Below are positions 8,805-17,813 of a stretch of DNA of 64,000 bases, piece by piece (positions within the stretch are counted from its first letter, which is position 1; each line of letters starts with the position of its first letter). The stretch lies in NCBI RefSeq assembly GCF_900116545.1, contig NZ_FPCK01000002.1, positions 124,001-188,000 of the forward strand, in the 5' to 3' direction. This DNA comes from Devosia crocina. Lineage in GTDB: Bacteria; Pseudomonadota; Alphaproteobacteria; Rhizobiales; Devosiaceae. The notes beneath the pieces are model-generated. The model saw only the letters and a program-made list of their open reading frames with translations, was not told the DNA's origin and did no database searches. The translations under genes were made by a program, and so were the position numbers.

Positions 8805-9995
8805 TCAGTAAGGATCGATCGCATCGCGCAAACCATCGCCCAGCGCATTGAATGCGAAGACGGTGATCAGCACGAAGAGAACCGGCGACAGGATCCAGGG
8901 ATAGGAGCCAATCACCGAGAAGGAGCTGGTATCCTGCAGCATCAATCCCCACGAGATCAGCGGCGGCTTCACGGCAAAACCCAGGAAGCCGAGGAAACTC
9001 TCCAGCAGAACAACCGAGGGCACCGCCAGCGTCACCGCGACGATCACGTGGCTCATCACGTTTGGCAGGATATGCCTCGTGATGATGCGCGTATCGGGAG
9101 AACCCACGGCGATGGCGGCACGCACATAGTCGATTCGGGCCAGAGCAAGCGTCTTGGAGCGCACCTCGCGACTGAGCTGCGCCCAACCGAGCACCGCCAT
9201 GACGCCAATGACAAATGCGATGAACACATTGGATGGCGCGGTGATCGGGATCAGAGATGTCAGGGCCAGGTAGAGCGGCAGTTGCGGGAAGGCCAGGACG
9301 AATTCAACGAACTTCTGGGTCCAACTGTCGAACCGTCCCCCGAGATAGCCCGAAGTGATGCCGACCAGCGTGCCGACCACTGTGGTGATCAGGGTGACGA
9401 CAAGGGCGATGGTGAGCGAAATGCGCGAGCCGACAATGCCGCGTGAAAGAATGTCGCGACCGAACTTGTCCGTACCAAGCAGATGGACAGTCTTTCCTGG
9501 TTCGGTGGCGCCGAAAAAGTGAATGTTGGTGGGGATGACCCAGAGGAGGTTATAAGCATAGCCCTGCACGAAGAACCCTAGCTCAGTCGGGTTTTCGTAG
9601 TCCGGGCCGATGATCGGCTGGAAGGTGATCGGGTCGAATTCCTCGCCCTCTGCCAACGGATAGATGATCGGCATAAGCGAAAAGCTGCCGTCCTGCCGGC
9701 TGAACGTCAGGCTATCGGGCGGCGCGAAGCCGACATTGGCCGCCTTTGGATCGACGGGCGCAAAGAAGTCGGCAAAGACTGCAACGACGAGCAGAAGCGT
9801 AACGAGGGTAATACCGAGCATGCCCATGACTGAACGGCGCATGCGACGCCAGACGAGGCTGAGATAACTTTCGCTCTTTGCGTAGCGGGGGTCGATTGAC
9901 TGGCCCGCATGCACGTCCTCATTCGCTGGGGTTGGAGCAGGACCGCCGGCATCGGGCGGCAGCGGAATAGATTGGTCCAGGGTGTCGCGGCTCAT
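8805..9995 (-). CDS. ABC transporter permease (DppC/OppC type, AgpC-like)
   Basis: A 396-aa inner-membrane permease. The N-terminal cytoplasmic segment leads into TM1 (MGMLGITLVTLLLVVAVFAD). A large periplasmic insert of about 100 residues follows, then the BPD_transp_1 core with the segment LGTDKFGRDILSRGIVGSRI and the EAA loop (ARIDYVRAAIAVGSPDTRII). The OppC N-terminal domain is present. The periplasmic insert makes it longer than classical DppC (about 300 aa), as in many sugar-specific members of this group. It overlaps the upstream permease gene by 4 bp (ATGA), which implies translational coupling and a 1:1 heterodimer. It would form the membrane channel with the 9992-10999 product. Confidence 0.9.
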   Translation of the reverse strand: MSRDTLDQSIPLPPDAGGPAPTPANEDVHAGQSIDPRYAKSESYLSLVWRRMRRSVMGMLGITLVTLLLVVAVFADFFAPVDPKAANVGFAPPDSLTFSRQDGSFSLMPIIYPLAEGEEFDPITFQPIIGPDYENPTELGFFVQGYAYNLLWVIPTNIHFFGATEPGKTVHLLGTDKFGRDILSRGIVGSRISLTIALVVTLITTVVGTLVGITSGYLGGRFDSWTQKFVEFVLAFPQLPLYLALTSLIPITAPSNVFIAFVIGVMAVLGWAQLSREVRSKTLALARIDYVRAAIAVGSPDTRIITRHILPNVMSHVIVAVTLAVPSVVLLESFLGFLGFAVKPPLISWGLMLQDTSSFSVIGSYPWILSPVLFVLITVFAFNALGDGLRDAIDPY

Positions 9996-10999
9996 GATGC
10001 GCCTCCCAGGCGGATACGCGGATCAAGAAGCGCGAGGAGAATATCGGAGATGATGTTGCCGATGATCAGCGTTGCAGCGAGCACAAGCATGAAGGTTGCG
10101 GTGACCCAGACGTCGCCAACTGCCATAGAGCCGGTGATTGCGGGACCCACGGTTGCGAGCCCAAAGACGATGGCAACCTCGATTTCGCCTGTCAGCATAT
10201 AGGGCAGCACCACGCCCTGATAAGCGATCAGCGGGTGAAGAGCATTGGGTGTTGCGTGCTTGAGCACCACCGCACCACGGCTCAAACCCTTGGCACGCGC
10301 GGTCTCAACATATTGGGCGTTGAGCACATCGAGCAGGTTGGCGCGCATGACGCGCATATTGTAGGCCAGCCCGCCAAAGGTCGCGATCGCGATGACCGGC
10401 CAGACATGCTTGATCAGATCGACAAACTTGTCCCAGCTCCAGGGCGCCCCGCCATAACGAGGCGAGAAGAAGTTGCCTACATCCTGAACCCCCATGCGGA
10501 AGACGAGGATGTAGAGAATGACGATCGCGAGGAGAAAGCGCGGGATGGTCATGCCGAGGAATGAGACGATCCCAAACAGGGTGTCGATCCAGGAATATTG
10601 ACGCGTAGCGGCAATGATGCCGAGCGAAATCCCGATTATGGAAGCAAGGATATGGCAGGTCAGTGCAAGGGCGATGGTCGCCGGCAGGCGTTCAGCGACC
10701 ACCGCGCCGACTGGCTTGTTGAAATAAAGCGAGTGACCGAAATCGAAACGGGTAAGAATGCCGGTAAGCCAGCGGAAATATTGGATGTGCAGCGGATCGT
10801 TCAGCCCGTGTGCCAGTCGATAGGCTTCAGCCTGGGCCTCTGCGGCTTCCACCGAAGCGCCGCCCTGGTTGATGGCCATGGAGCGAATGTAATCGGCATA
10901 GTCGCCCGGAGGCGCCTGGATGATGACGAATGTCACGACGCTCAGAAGGAGCAGGATCGGGATCGCGGATAATACGCGCGACAGGACGAAACGGATCAT
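9992..10999 (-). CDS. ABC transporter permease (DppB/OppB type, AgpB-like)
   Basis: A 335-aa permease. It begins with the OppB-type helix MIRFVLSRVLSAIPILLLLS, continues with the conserved GLNDPLHIQYFRWLTG and DFGHSLYFNKPV segments, and contains the EAA loop near ARAKGLSRGAVVLKHATPNA. About six transmembrane segments are apparent. It is the first permease of the transporter, 69 bp downstream of the binding-protein gene and overlapping the second permease by 4 bp. The larger gap after the binding-protein gene fits the usual pattern in which the binding protein is made in excess, though no obvious hairpin is seen there. Confidence 0.9.
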   Translation of the reverse strand: MIRFVLSRVLSAIPILLLLSVVTFVIIQAPPGDYADYIRSMAINQGGASVEAAEAQAEAYRLAHGLNDPLHIQYFRWLTGILTRFDFGHSLYFNKPVGAVVAERLPATIALALTCHILASIIGISLGIIAATRQYSWIDTLFGIVSFLGMTIPRFLLAIVILYILVFRMGVQDVGNFFSPRYGGAPWSWDKFVDLIKHVWPVIAIATFGGLAYNMRVMRANLLDVLNAQYVETARAKGLSRGAVVLKHATPNALHPLIAYQGVVLPYMLTGEIEVAIVFGLATVGPAITGSMAVGDVWVTATFMLVLAATLIIGNIISDILLALLDPRIRLGGAS

Positions 11000-11068
11000 C
11001 TGAACAGGCCCCTTGTCTCTAGTCGTTTGGCGAGGGCGCTCCGCCCTCGCCTTGCTCGGTTCGCAGCG

Positions 11069-13159
11069 CTAGTTGCTGCTGACCGGGCCGTTGCCGATGC
11101 CCGGGGCGCCGGGCAGTGTGTCGGGGTGCAACTCGGCCGTGGACTGCTGATCCTCGGGAACGAAGAGCCGCTCGCGGATGAGGCCGTCTTCCGCCCAGTT
11201 GAACTGCAGGATCGGCGTACCGGCAGGCACGTTGGCAAAGCGCTTGTTGATGATCAGAGCGCCCGGATACTGGGTAAGACCCCAGCCATAAACGTTCTCG
11301 GTCGAGACGCGCTGATAGGTCTTCATCAGTTCGATGCGCTCTTCGGGATCAGCGGTGCCGACGAAGCCGTTGACGGCCGCAACCATTTCTTCTTCGAAGG
11401 GCAGAAGATCCTGCGTCCCGTCTGTGCCTGCGCGGTGACCACGCGAGATCTGTGGGCCGGTGGGCGCCAGGTTCTGCGTGTTCTGAACGACGGTGATCAG
11501 TTCGCTGTCATTGCGGCGCAGGGTCCAGTCGAACTTGCCGGCCTGCTCGTTGGCATCGCGCTGATTGCCGGCCTGCGATTGCAGCAGGATGCGCAGTCCG
11601 ATCTGCTCCATCTGAGCCACGACGCCTTCGGCAAGGCTCTTGTCGGTCTGGTAGTCGCTGGTGCCGAGCATGGTGATCTGAACATCGGCGCCACCTTCGA
11701 TGTCGGCTGGGAAGTTGACGAAGCCATTGCCGTCGGTGTCAATGAGGCCAGCCTTTTCTAGCAGTGCCTTAGCGTCTTCAACCGAGTGCGGGTAATAAAC
11801 CGTCGATTCCTTGTCGTAGTAGCTGGTCGGGCTCATCAGGCCACCCGGATAAGGCGATGTGAAGGGCCCACGCACCAGCGCTTCCCCCAAAGCCTGTCGA
11901 TTGAGGCCGTAGGTGACTGCAAGACGGAAATCGAGATTGCGGTTCAGTTCACGCACTGCCTGACCACGGGAATCCGGTTCGCCCCAGCCATTGGCGGAGA
12001 GATTGGGATAGATCGAGTAGGAAATGGTACGCGCGCCAAAAGCGAGACGAGCAGGAGCGGTTTCTTCGGCCGAACGGCGAAGCGCTTCAACGAAGCTTTC
12101 CGGCTGTTCCAGATTGGAGAGATCGCCTGAGCCTGCTACGGCTTGAACGTCACGATCGGCCCAGGTTGAGAGCCGGTACTGCATTTCATCCAGATAGGGC
12201 AACTGATTGCCGTTCTCATCGACCTTCCAATAGTAAGGATTGCGGCGCAGCACAATGATATCGTCGGCGCGGTATTCCACTGGTGCCCAGCCGCCCATGG
12301 TCGGCATGTTGAGATATTCGGGCGGGAACGCATTGCGGAACTGATCGTAGGTCGCGCCGTCCTTGTAGCTGGGGTGCTCAGACTTGAGGATGTGGCTCGG
12401 ACCAGGGCAGAAATTGCCATAGGCCATCGAGTAGAGATATTGCGTCGGACGTTCTTCCTGAAACGTCCACTTGATCGTGTAGGCGTCCACGGCTTCCAGC
12501 GTCGTGCCGGTTCCAAATGTTTCCGGCGATGCGCCGTTGAGCGGGGTGACTTGTGGATTGAGAATGACATCGTTCCAATAGAACATGATGTCTTCGCTAT
12601 CGAACGGGTCGCCGTCGGACCACTTGGCGCCTTCGATCAGATGCATGGTCAGTTCATGGCCGTCCTCGGACCATTCCCAGCTCTTGGCCAGGTTCGGCAG
12701 TGGCTCCAGCTCTTCAGCGCGTACCTGGAACAGGGGCCCGGTGCGGGTGAGGCATTCGGACAGCGCGATATCGATACCACCCCATCCTTGAGTCTGGCCG
12801 GCGCTATAGTTCCAGCCTTCGGGACGGCCACCGATCACATGGCGGATGACGTCGCCATAGGTGCCGATGCCGTCGGGCATGTTGCTGGTCTTGTAGACCA
12901 TGGGCTCGACGGGCAGGCGCTCCTCGACAGGCGGCAATGCGCCAGCATCGACAAAGGCCTTCACATAGTCGGGTTCATGATATTCAGGCAGTGTGCGGAA
13001 TTCGAGAATGTCACCAACGCCCACGAAGGTCGGTACCTGCTGGGCATCGAATTGCGGCGGATCTGGCGGGGTGGTGGGTGCAGTTTGCGCCAGAACGGCG
13101 ACCATTGAGGAAGACAGCAAAAGGCCTGCCCCGCCAAGGGCATGTATATGTTTTCTCAA
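11069..13159 (-). CDS. ABC transporter substrate-binding protein, peptide-type fold (alpha-galactoside, AgpA-like)
   Basis: A roughly 696-aa periplasmic binding protein of the SBP_bac_5 (oligopeptide/nickel) class. Visible are a signal peptide (RKHIHALGGAGLLLSSSMVAVLA), the GWGGIDIALSECLTRTG region, the typical WEWSEDGHELTMHL...WSDGDPF segment, and a C-terminal domain with RNPYYWKVDENGNQLPYLD. The start is taken as TTG at 13159 because GGGAGG lies exactly 5 bp upstream (13165-13170) and the signal peptide begins directly after. ATG at 13183 would place that Shine-Dalgarno inside the gene. It is about 150 aa longer than DppA/OppA, like the S. meliloti AgpA group. It is the first gene of the uptake-hydrolysis operon and divergent from the AraC gene at 13322. 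Confidence 0.85.
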   Translation of the reverse strand: MRKHIHALGGAGLLLSSSMVAVLAQTAPTTPPDPPQFDAQQVPTFVGVGDILEFRTLPEYHEPDYVKAFVDAGALPPVEERLPVEPMVYKTSNMPDGIGTYGDVIRHVIGGRPEGWNYSAGQTQGWGGIDIALSECLTRTGPLFQVRAEELEPLPNLAKSWEWSEDGHELTMHLIEGAKWSDGDPFDSEDIMFYWNDVILNPQVTPLNGASPETFGTGTTLEAVDAYTIKWTFQEERPTQYLYSMAYGNFCPGPSHILKSEHPSYKDGATYDQFRNAFPPEYLNMPTMGGWAPVEYRADDIIVLRRNPYYWKVDENGNQLPYLDEMQYRLSTWADRDVQAVAGSGDLSNLEQPESFVEALRRSAEETAPARLAFGARTISYSIYPNLSANGWGEPDSRGQAVRELNRNLDFRLAVTYGLNRQALGEALVRGPFTSPYPGGLMSPTSYYDKESTVYYPHSVEDAKALLEKAGLIDTDGNGFVNFPADIEGGADVQITMLGTSDYQTDKSLAEGVVAQMEQIGLRILLQSQAGNQRDANEQAGKFDWTLRRNDSELITVVQNTQNLAPTGPQISRGHRAGTDGTQDLLPFEEEMVAAVNGFVGTADPEERIELMKTYQRVSTENVYGWGLTQYPGALIINKRFANVPAGTPILQFNWAEDGLIRERLFVPEDQQSTAELHPDTLPGAPGIGNGPVSSN

Positions 13160-13218
13160 AAGAACCTCCCATTGCACCGGCATGCGTGGCTCGTGCCGCG
13201 GACCGAGTCTCCTCCCGG

Positions 13219-13237
13219 TCATGCCCTTTGTGCATGA
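13219..13237. promoter_or_regulatory. Inverted repeat in the divergent AraC / ABC operon promoter region
   Basis: TCATGC (13219-13224) and GCATGA (13232-13237) form an inverted repeat with a 7-bp spacer, in the 162-bp gap between the binding-protein gene and the AraC gene. It could be an operator. Its half-site TCATGC resembles the TCGTGC half-site in the other AraC promoter region at 4751. Confidence 0.3.
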
Positions 13238-13321
13238 TCCAAAAACTACGCCTTGCGCGGCCCAAAGCAATCACGAATAGTAACGACTTCTTCCGGTTTC
13301 TTAAGATGAGCACGGAATAGT

Positions 13322-14245
13322 ATGACTGATGAGATCAGCGGAGGCTCCTCGCTGCAGCGCGAGCGCGCACCTCGCCCGACTCCTCGACCCGACCGGAGCT
13401 TCTATTCGGCAGGTAAAGCCTTCGGCCGCTTCGGTATTCGCGCATTTCCGCCACAGATCATGGCCGCTTCCCATAGCCACGGACACATCGAGTTCAACTG
13501 GCTGACCAAGGGCCGCATGGACTACGTTTTTCATGGTGGGCCGGTCAGCATGGAAGCAGGCCGGCTTGTGGTTTTCTGGGCCGGTATTCCGCATCAGACT
13601 GTAGGTCTGCACGACGCAGCGGATGCACGGCAGCTCAACATCTATCTGCCGATGGATGCCTTTCTCGAAATGCCGCAGCTTGGACGCCTGACGGAAACGC
13701 TGATGGGCGGCGGGGTCATAGAACTCAAACCCGACTGCATTGGCCTTGAGACGCTGGAACGATGGCACCAGGACTATCGCAGCGGCAATGCAGTGCGCAC
13801 CGATATAGCGCGTGCCGAGATCGGCACCATGTTCCGCAGGGCCGCGACTATCGGCTGGGAAACCCTGTTACCGCCTTGGGTTGAAAGCTCGGGCACCCGC
13901 ACGCGCACCGGTTCATCGGTTGGCTATGTGGTGGCGATGGTCCGCCACATCGTAGAAAATCTCACCGATCCGCTCAGTCTCGAAGATATAGCGCAGGTCG
14001 CAGGTTTGCACCCCAATTATGCCGCCAACCTCTTCACCAAGGTCATGCATATCTCGGTGCAGAAGTTTGTCGTGCGGATGCGGCTCATCCGGGCTCGTTC
14101 GCTGCTTTTCGACGGCAATATCCCCATCGCAAGTGTCGCTTTTCGCGCCGGCTTTGTGTCACATACTCAGTTCTACAGCCATTTCCGCCGCGCCTATGGA
14201 ATGACACCGACGGAAATGCGCCGAGATACGATTGCAAGTCTCTAG
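13322..14245 (+). CDS. AraC family transcriptional regulator (MelR-like)
   Basis: A 307-aa regulator. An N-terminal cupin domain carries the conserved SHSHGHIEFNWLTKGRMDY segment, where the His-rich strand normally faces the ligand pocket, and GIPHQTV. The C-terminal AraC helix-turn-helix domain contains VRHIVENLTDPLSLEDIAQ, then LHPNYAANLFTKVM, then VAFRAGFVSHTQFYSHFRR and GMTPTEMRRD. Layout and the divergent position beside an alpha-galactoside operon fit a MelR-type activator that senses an alpha-galactoside. It is only distantly similar to the AraC at 4821, so the locus carries two different regulators. Start ATG 13322 is the first in frame and has only a weak ribosome-binding site. Confidence 0.88.
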   Translation: MTDEISGGSSLQRERAPRPTPRPDRSFYSAGKAFGRFGIRAFPPQIMAASHSHGHIEFNWLTKGRMDYVFHGGPVSMEAGRLVVFWAGIPHQTVGLHDAADARQLNIYLPMDAFLEMPQLGRLTETLMGGGVIELKPDCIGLETLERWHQDYRSGNAVRTDIARAEIGTMFRRAATIGWETLLPPWVESSGTRTRTGSSVGYVVAMVRHIVENLTDPLSLEDIAQVAGLHPNYAANLFTKVMHISVQKFVVRMRLIRARSLLFDGNIPIASVAFRAGFVSHTQFYSHFRRAYGMTPTEMRRDTIASL

Positions 14246-14493
14246 GCGGTGCGAACCTGGTGCCGCTCCTATACTGCAATCGAGTGGTCAGAAGCGACAG
14301 GTCAAAGGGGAGCGCGGTCATGGAGGGAACGGCGCTCTGGTGCGCTCGGCGGGTTTCACCCTTAAGCGGACGCGAGCGATAACATCGGCGACAGGGCTGC
14401 AGTGACCCCGTCTTTTGTGGCGTTCGCCATCCCGCAGTTTGCACTTGCCGCAAGAGTGTGCAGACTCGCCGCTTCAAAAGGCATTCGGGTCCA

Positions 14494-16344
14494 ATGCGCA
14501 TCAAGTCCAATCGCACGCTCTGGTTTCTTGCCTTGGGCACGGTGCTGGCTTGCAGCCTGATCGCCCTCTACGGCAGCTCGCACTTCTCGCGCATCTTCAT
14601 TGCCGAGGCAGCAGCGCGCGGACAAAACACTCTTCGTCTCGCCATCGCTATCCTCGAGGGGGAACTCGCCCGATACGAAAAACTGCCTGAGCTTGTGGCC
14701 GACGATGAGGACATCAGAGCTCTCGTTCGCGATCCCGGGGACTCGTCGCGGATCGAACAGGCTAATGCATACCTGAAATCGATCAACACGCTGCTTGAGT
14801 CTTCCGACATCTATGTGATGGTGCCGGACGGCACGACCATTGCGGCCAGCAATGCCGATACCGACACCTCGTTCGTGGGCGAGAATTTTCAGTATCGTCC
14901 CTATTTCCGCGATGCGCTCGATGGTGGCATCGGCCGGTTCTTCGCTCTAGGGACCACATCCTTGAAGCGCGGCTATTATTTCGGAGCGCCGGTTTGGGTC
15001 GACGATGCGATCGCAGGGGTGGTCGTGTTCAAGCTGGACCTCGACAGCATCGAGCAGACTTGGCGCGGGGCAGATTACGAGATCATCGTCACCGATCCCG
15101 AAGGGATCATCTTCATGACTGGCCGGCCCGAATGGATGTACAAGGGGCTGCTGACCCTGAGCCCGGACCGCCTCTCGCGCACCGCAGCCACCCGCCGCTA
15201 TGCCGACGCGATCTTGCAGGACCTGCCGGTGCAGCGCACCGCCTATGATGACGATCTCGAGCTGATGAGCATTTCGAGCGATGACGCAACCCGCGAATAT
15301 CTGGTGGTTGCTCAGGAAATGCCCGAGGCGGAGTGGACCGTCAAAGTGCTGCTCGATACCGCCTCGGCGAGAGGACAAGCCGTCATTTCAACTATCGCGG
15401 CTGTGCTGATCGTCGTCCTTGGGGCCATGGCGACAGCTATTTATCTCCAGCGGCGCGCACGTTTGAGCTACCGGTTGCAGGTGCAGAAGGATGCACAGGA
15501 GCAGTTGGAGCGTCGGGTTGCCGAGCGCACCAACGACCTTGCCAGTCTTAACCGACAGCTTGAACGCGAAGTCGCAGAGCGACGCTCGACGGAAGTCCAA
15601 TTGCGCCGGACCCAGTCCGATCTGGTTCAGGCCGGAAAGCTCGCCGCTCTCGGGCAAATGTCCGCAGCCCTGTCGCACGAGTTCAACCAGCCGCTAGGCG
15701 CGGCCAAGAACTACGCGGACAACGCGCGCATCCTGATCGAGCGGGACCGCATACCGGAAGCCAGCGAGAACATCGCGCGGATTTCGAGCCTGATCGACAG
15801 AATGGCATCGATCAGCCGGCATCTGCGCAACTTCTCGCGCAAACCGCACCAGAAACTTCGTCCTGTCCTGCTCAGCGACGTGCTGGACGATACGCAGGAG
15901 ATCGTCGCCTGGCGCCTTGCCGCCGCGAAGGCCGAGCTCGATATCGAGTTGGGAGCAACGCCGCTTGCGGTGATGGCCGGCTCCGTCCGGTTGCAGCAGG
16001 TTCTGGTCAACATCATTTCCAACGCTGCTGATGCCGTGGATGGTTTTGGCAACCGAACCATAAAAATTCGTGCCGAGCGCGAGGATCATCAGGTCCTGCT
16101 GCATATTCGCGATCATGGACCCGGAATTGGGGAAGACATTGCGGGGCGTATCTTCGACCCATTCTTTTCGACCAAAGGTGTCGGCAAGGGGCTGGGGCTT
16201 GGTCTCTCCATCTCCTATAACATCATCAAGGATTTTGGCGGTTCGCTTTCTGCCCAGAACCATCCAGATGGCGGGGCGGAGTTCACCATTGCGCTCGATG
16301 CCACCGAGATGCCGGCTCATGCCATTCTGGAGACCTTTCAATGA
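14494..16344 (+). CDS. Sensor histidine kinase, DctB-like
   Basis: A 616-aa membrane kinase. TM1 lies at about residues 8-27, a periplasmic double-PDC (dCache-type) sensor from about 28 to 295 (contains YRPYFRDAL and GYYFGAPVW), and TM2 at about 298-319. A coiled-coil linker (ERRVAERTNDL) leads to the H-box ALSHEFNQPLGA with phospho-acceptor His395, then the N-box IISNAADAVD and G-boxes DHGPGIG and GKGLGLGLSI. This matches DctB of rhizobia, which senses C4-dicarboxylates through its periplasmic domain. ATG 14494 is chosen over an upstream GTG at 14458 because the membrane signal starts there. Its stop overlaps the response-regulator start by 4 bp. Here the pair lies beside a TAXI transporter rather than dctA or dctPQM, so the ligand is probably a different carboxylate. 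Confidence 0.9.
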   Translation: MRIKSNRTLWFLALGTVLACSLIALYGSSHFSRIFIAEAAARGQNTLRLAIAILEGELARYEKLPELVADDEDIRALVRDPGDSSRIEQANAYLKSINTLLESSDIYVMVPDGTTIAASNADTDTSFVGENFQYRPYFRDALDGGIGRFFALGTTSLKRGYYFGAPVWVDDAIAGVVVFKLDLDSIEQTWRGADYEIIVTDPEGIIFMTGRPEWMYKGLLTLSPDRLSRTAATRRYADAILQDLPVQRTAYDDDLELMSISSDDATREYLVVAQEMPEAEWTVKVLLDTASARGQAVISTIAAVLIVVLGAMATAIYLQRRARLSYRLQVQKDAQEQLERRVAERTNDLASLNRQLEREVAERRSTEVQLRRTQSDLVQAGKLAALGQMSAALSHEFNQPLGAAKNYADNARILIERDRIPEASENIARISSLIDRMASISRHLRNFSRKPHQKLRPVLLSDVLDDTQEIVAWRLAAAKAELDIELGATPLAVMAGSVRLQQVLVNIISNAADAVDGFGNRTIKIRAEREDHQVLLHIRDHGPGIGEDIAGRIFDPFFSTKGVGKGLGLGLSISYNIIKDFGGSLSAQNHPDGGAEFTIALDATEMPAHAILETFQ

Positions 16345-17696
16345 GCGGCGGCCGCATTCTGCTGATCGACGACGAGGAAGACTTGCGCCGCTCCACCGCG
16401 CAGGCGCTTGACCTTGCCGGGTTCGACGTCAGCGACTTTGCCAATCCCGACCGTATTCTGGAGCGGGCCGGCTACGGCTTTCCAGGCATCGTCATCACCG
16501 ATATCCGTATGCCGGGCATGGATGGCGTGACCCTGATGAACCGCATCCACGAGATCGATCGCGATGTGCCGGTCATCCTCGTCACGGGGCATGGCGACGT
16601 GCAACTGGCAGTGCGGTCTATGCGCGAAGGCGCCTACGACTTTATCGAAAAGCCCTTCGCGCCTACACAACTGATCGAGGTCGCCAATCGTGCCCTAACC
16701 TATCGTCAACTGGTCCTTGAAAACCGGGTACTCAAGGCCGCTGCAGGGCAGCGGGACGACATCGAACAGCGTCTGCTCGGTCGCGCTGCGGTGATGATCG
16801 ATCTCAGACGCAAGGTTCGCACCGTTGGCCCCACAGATGCCGATGTGCTGATCGTGGGGGAAACGGGCGTCGGCAAGGAGGTCACCGCCAGGGCGCTCCA
16901 CGACCTTTCCGCCCGTGCCGCCAAGCCTTTCGTTGCGATCAATTGCGCGGCATTGCCGGCAACGCTGATCGAGAGCGAGCTCTTCGGCCATGAGACTGGC
17001 GCCTTTCCGGGCGCAATGCGAGCGCGTTTCGGCAAATTCGAACTGGCACAGGGAGGCACGATCCTTCTTGACGAGATCGGCTCCATGTCGCTCGATCTGC
17101 AGGCAAAGCTTTTGCGGGTGATCGAGGAGCGGATCATCACCCGCCTCGGCTCCAACGAGCCGCTGCCCCTCGATGTCCGCTTCCTGGCAACAACCAAGGG
17201 CGACCTCGAAAGCCGGGTTGCCGATGGCCAGTTCCGGGCAGATCTGCTCTATCGGCTCAATGTCGTGACCTTGCAGGTTCCGCCCCTCGCATCCCGGCAA
17301 GAGGACGTGCCCATCCTTTTTCTGCAACTGGTGAGCGAGGCGGCCGGACGCTATCGCAAACCGGTACCTGACGTGACCCAGCAAATGCTCGCTGAACTAG
17401 GCGAACGGGACTGGCCGGGTAATGTGCGCGAACTGCGCAACGCTGCCGACCGATATGTGCTGGGGCTGCATTTCGACGATACGCTCGCCGGTAGCGATCG
17501 CATGGAGCGGCTGGCCGACCGGGTTGCTGCTTTCGAGAAATCAGCGATCGCCAGTGCGCTGAATGCTCACAATGGTGCCCTTAAGCCGGTCTATGAATCA
17601 TTGGGGCTGTCGCGCAAGACGCTCTACGAGAAAATGCAGCGCTATGGTCTAGAGCGACGCTTTTTCGGGACCGACTTCGAAGCCGGTGATGAATAG
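16341..17696 (+). CDS. Sigma-54-type response regulator, DctD-like
   Basis: A 451-aa three-domain regulator. The receiver domain has phospho-acceptor Asp54 (VITDIRMPG) and acidic residues at 10-12. The AAA+ domain carries Walker A GETGVGKE (173-180) and Walker B GTILLDEIG. The C-terminal Fis-type HTH reads SLGLSRKTLYEKMQRYGL. The sigma-54 contact loop is GAFPGA at residues 220-225, with Pro223 in place of the usual Thr of GAFTGA. It is translationally coupled to the kinase gene by an ATGA overlap and followed by the TAXI TRAP transporter, which is its likely target. No convincing -24/-12 promoter is visible upstream of that transporter, so sigma-54 dependence is not certain. Other domains and length are normal for DctD. 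Confidence 0.88.
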   Translation: MSGGRILLIDDEEDLRRSTAQALDLAGFDVSDFANPDRILERAGYGFPGIVITDIRMPGMDGVTLMNRIHEIDRDVPVILVTGHGDVQLAVRSMREGAYDFIEKPFAPTQLIEVANRALTYRQLVLENRVLKAAAGQRDDIEQRLLGRAAVMIDLRRKVRTVGPTDADVLIVGETGVGKEVTARALHDLSARAAKPFVAINCAALPATLIESELFGHETGAFPGAMRARFGKFELAQGGTILLDEIGSMSLDLQAKLLRVIEERIITRLGSNEPLPLDVRFLATTKGDLESRVADGQFRADLLYRLNVVTLQVPPLASRQEDVPILFLQLVSEAAGRYRKPVPDVTQQMLAELGERDWPGNVRELRNAADRYVLGLHFDDTLAGSDRMERLADRVAAFEKSAIASALNAHNGALKPVYESLGLSRKTLYEKMQRYGLERRFFGTDFEAGDE

Positions 17697-17781
17697 TGGG
17701 CGGTTTTCCACCCACACCATAGCCGCTCTGTCACCACATCCACCCATCGCAGCCAGCCAAATGCGCGAGTGCGCTTTTTTG

Positions 17782-17813
17782 GCAGAAGCGGACTGTTGCA
17801 ATCCCCGTTCTGC
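17782..17813 (+). promoter_or_regulatory. Candidate regulator-binding dyad upstream of the TAXI TRAP operon
   Basis: GCAGAA (17782-17787) and TTCTGC (17808-17813) form the ends of an imperfect dyad (GCAGAAGCGGA, 9-bp centre, TCCCCGTTCTGC) about 100 bp before the TRAP start codon. DctD-type activators bind such upstream dyads, so this is a reasonable site for the adjacent response regulator. I see no GG-N10-GC (-24/-12) element between it and the gene. Confidence 0.35.
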
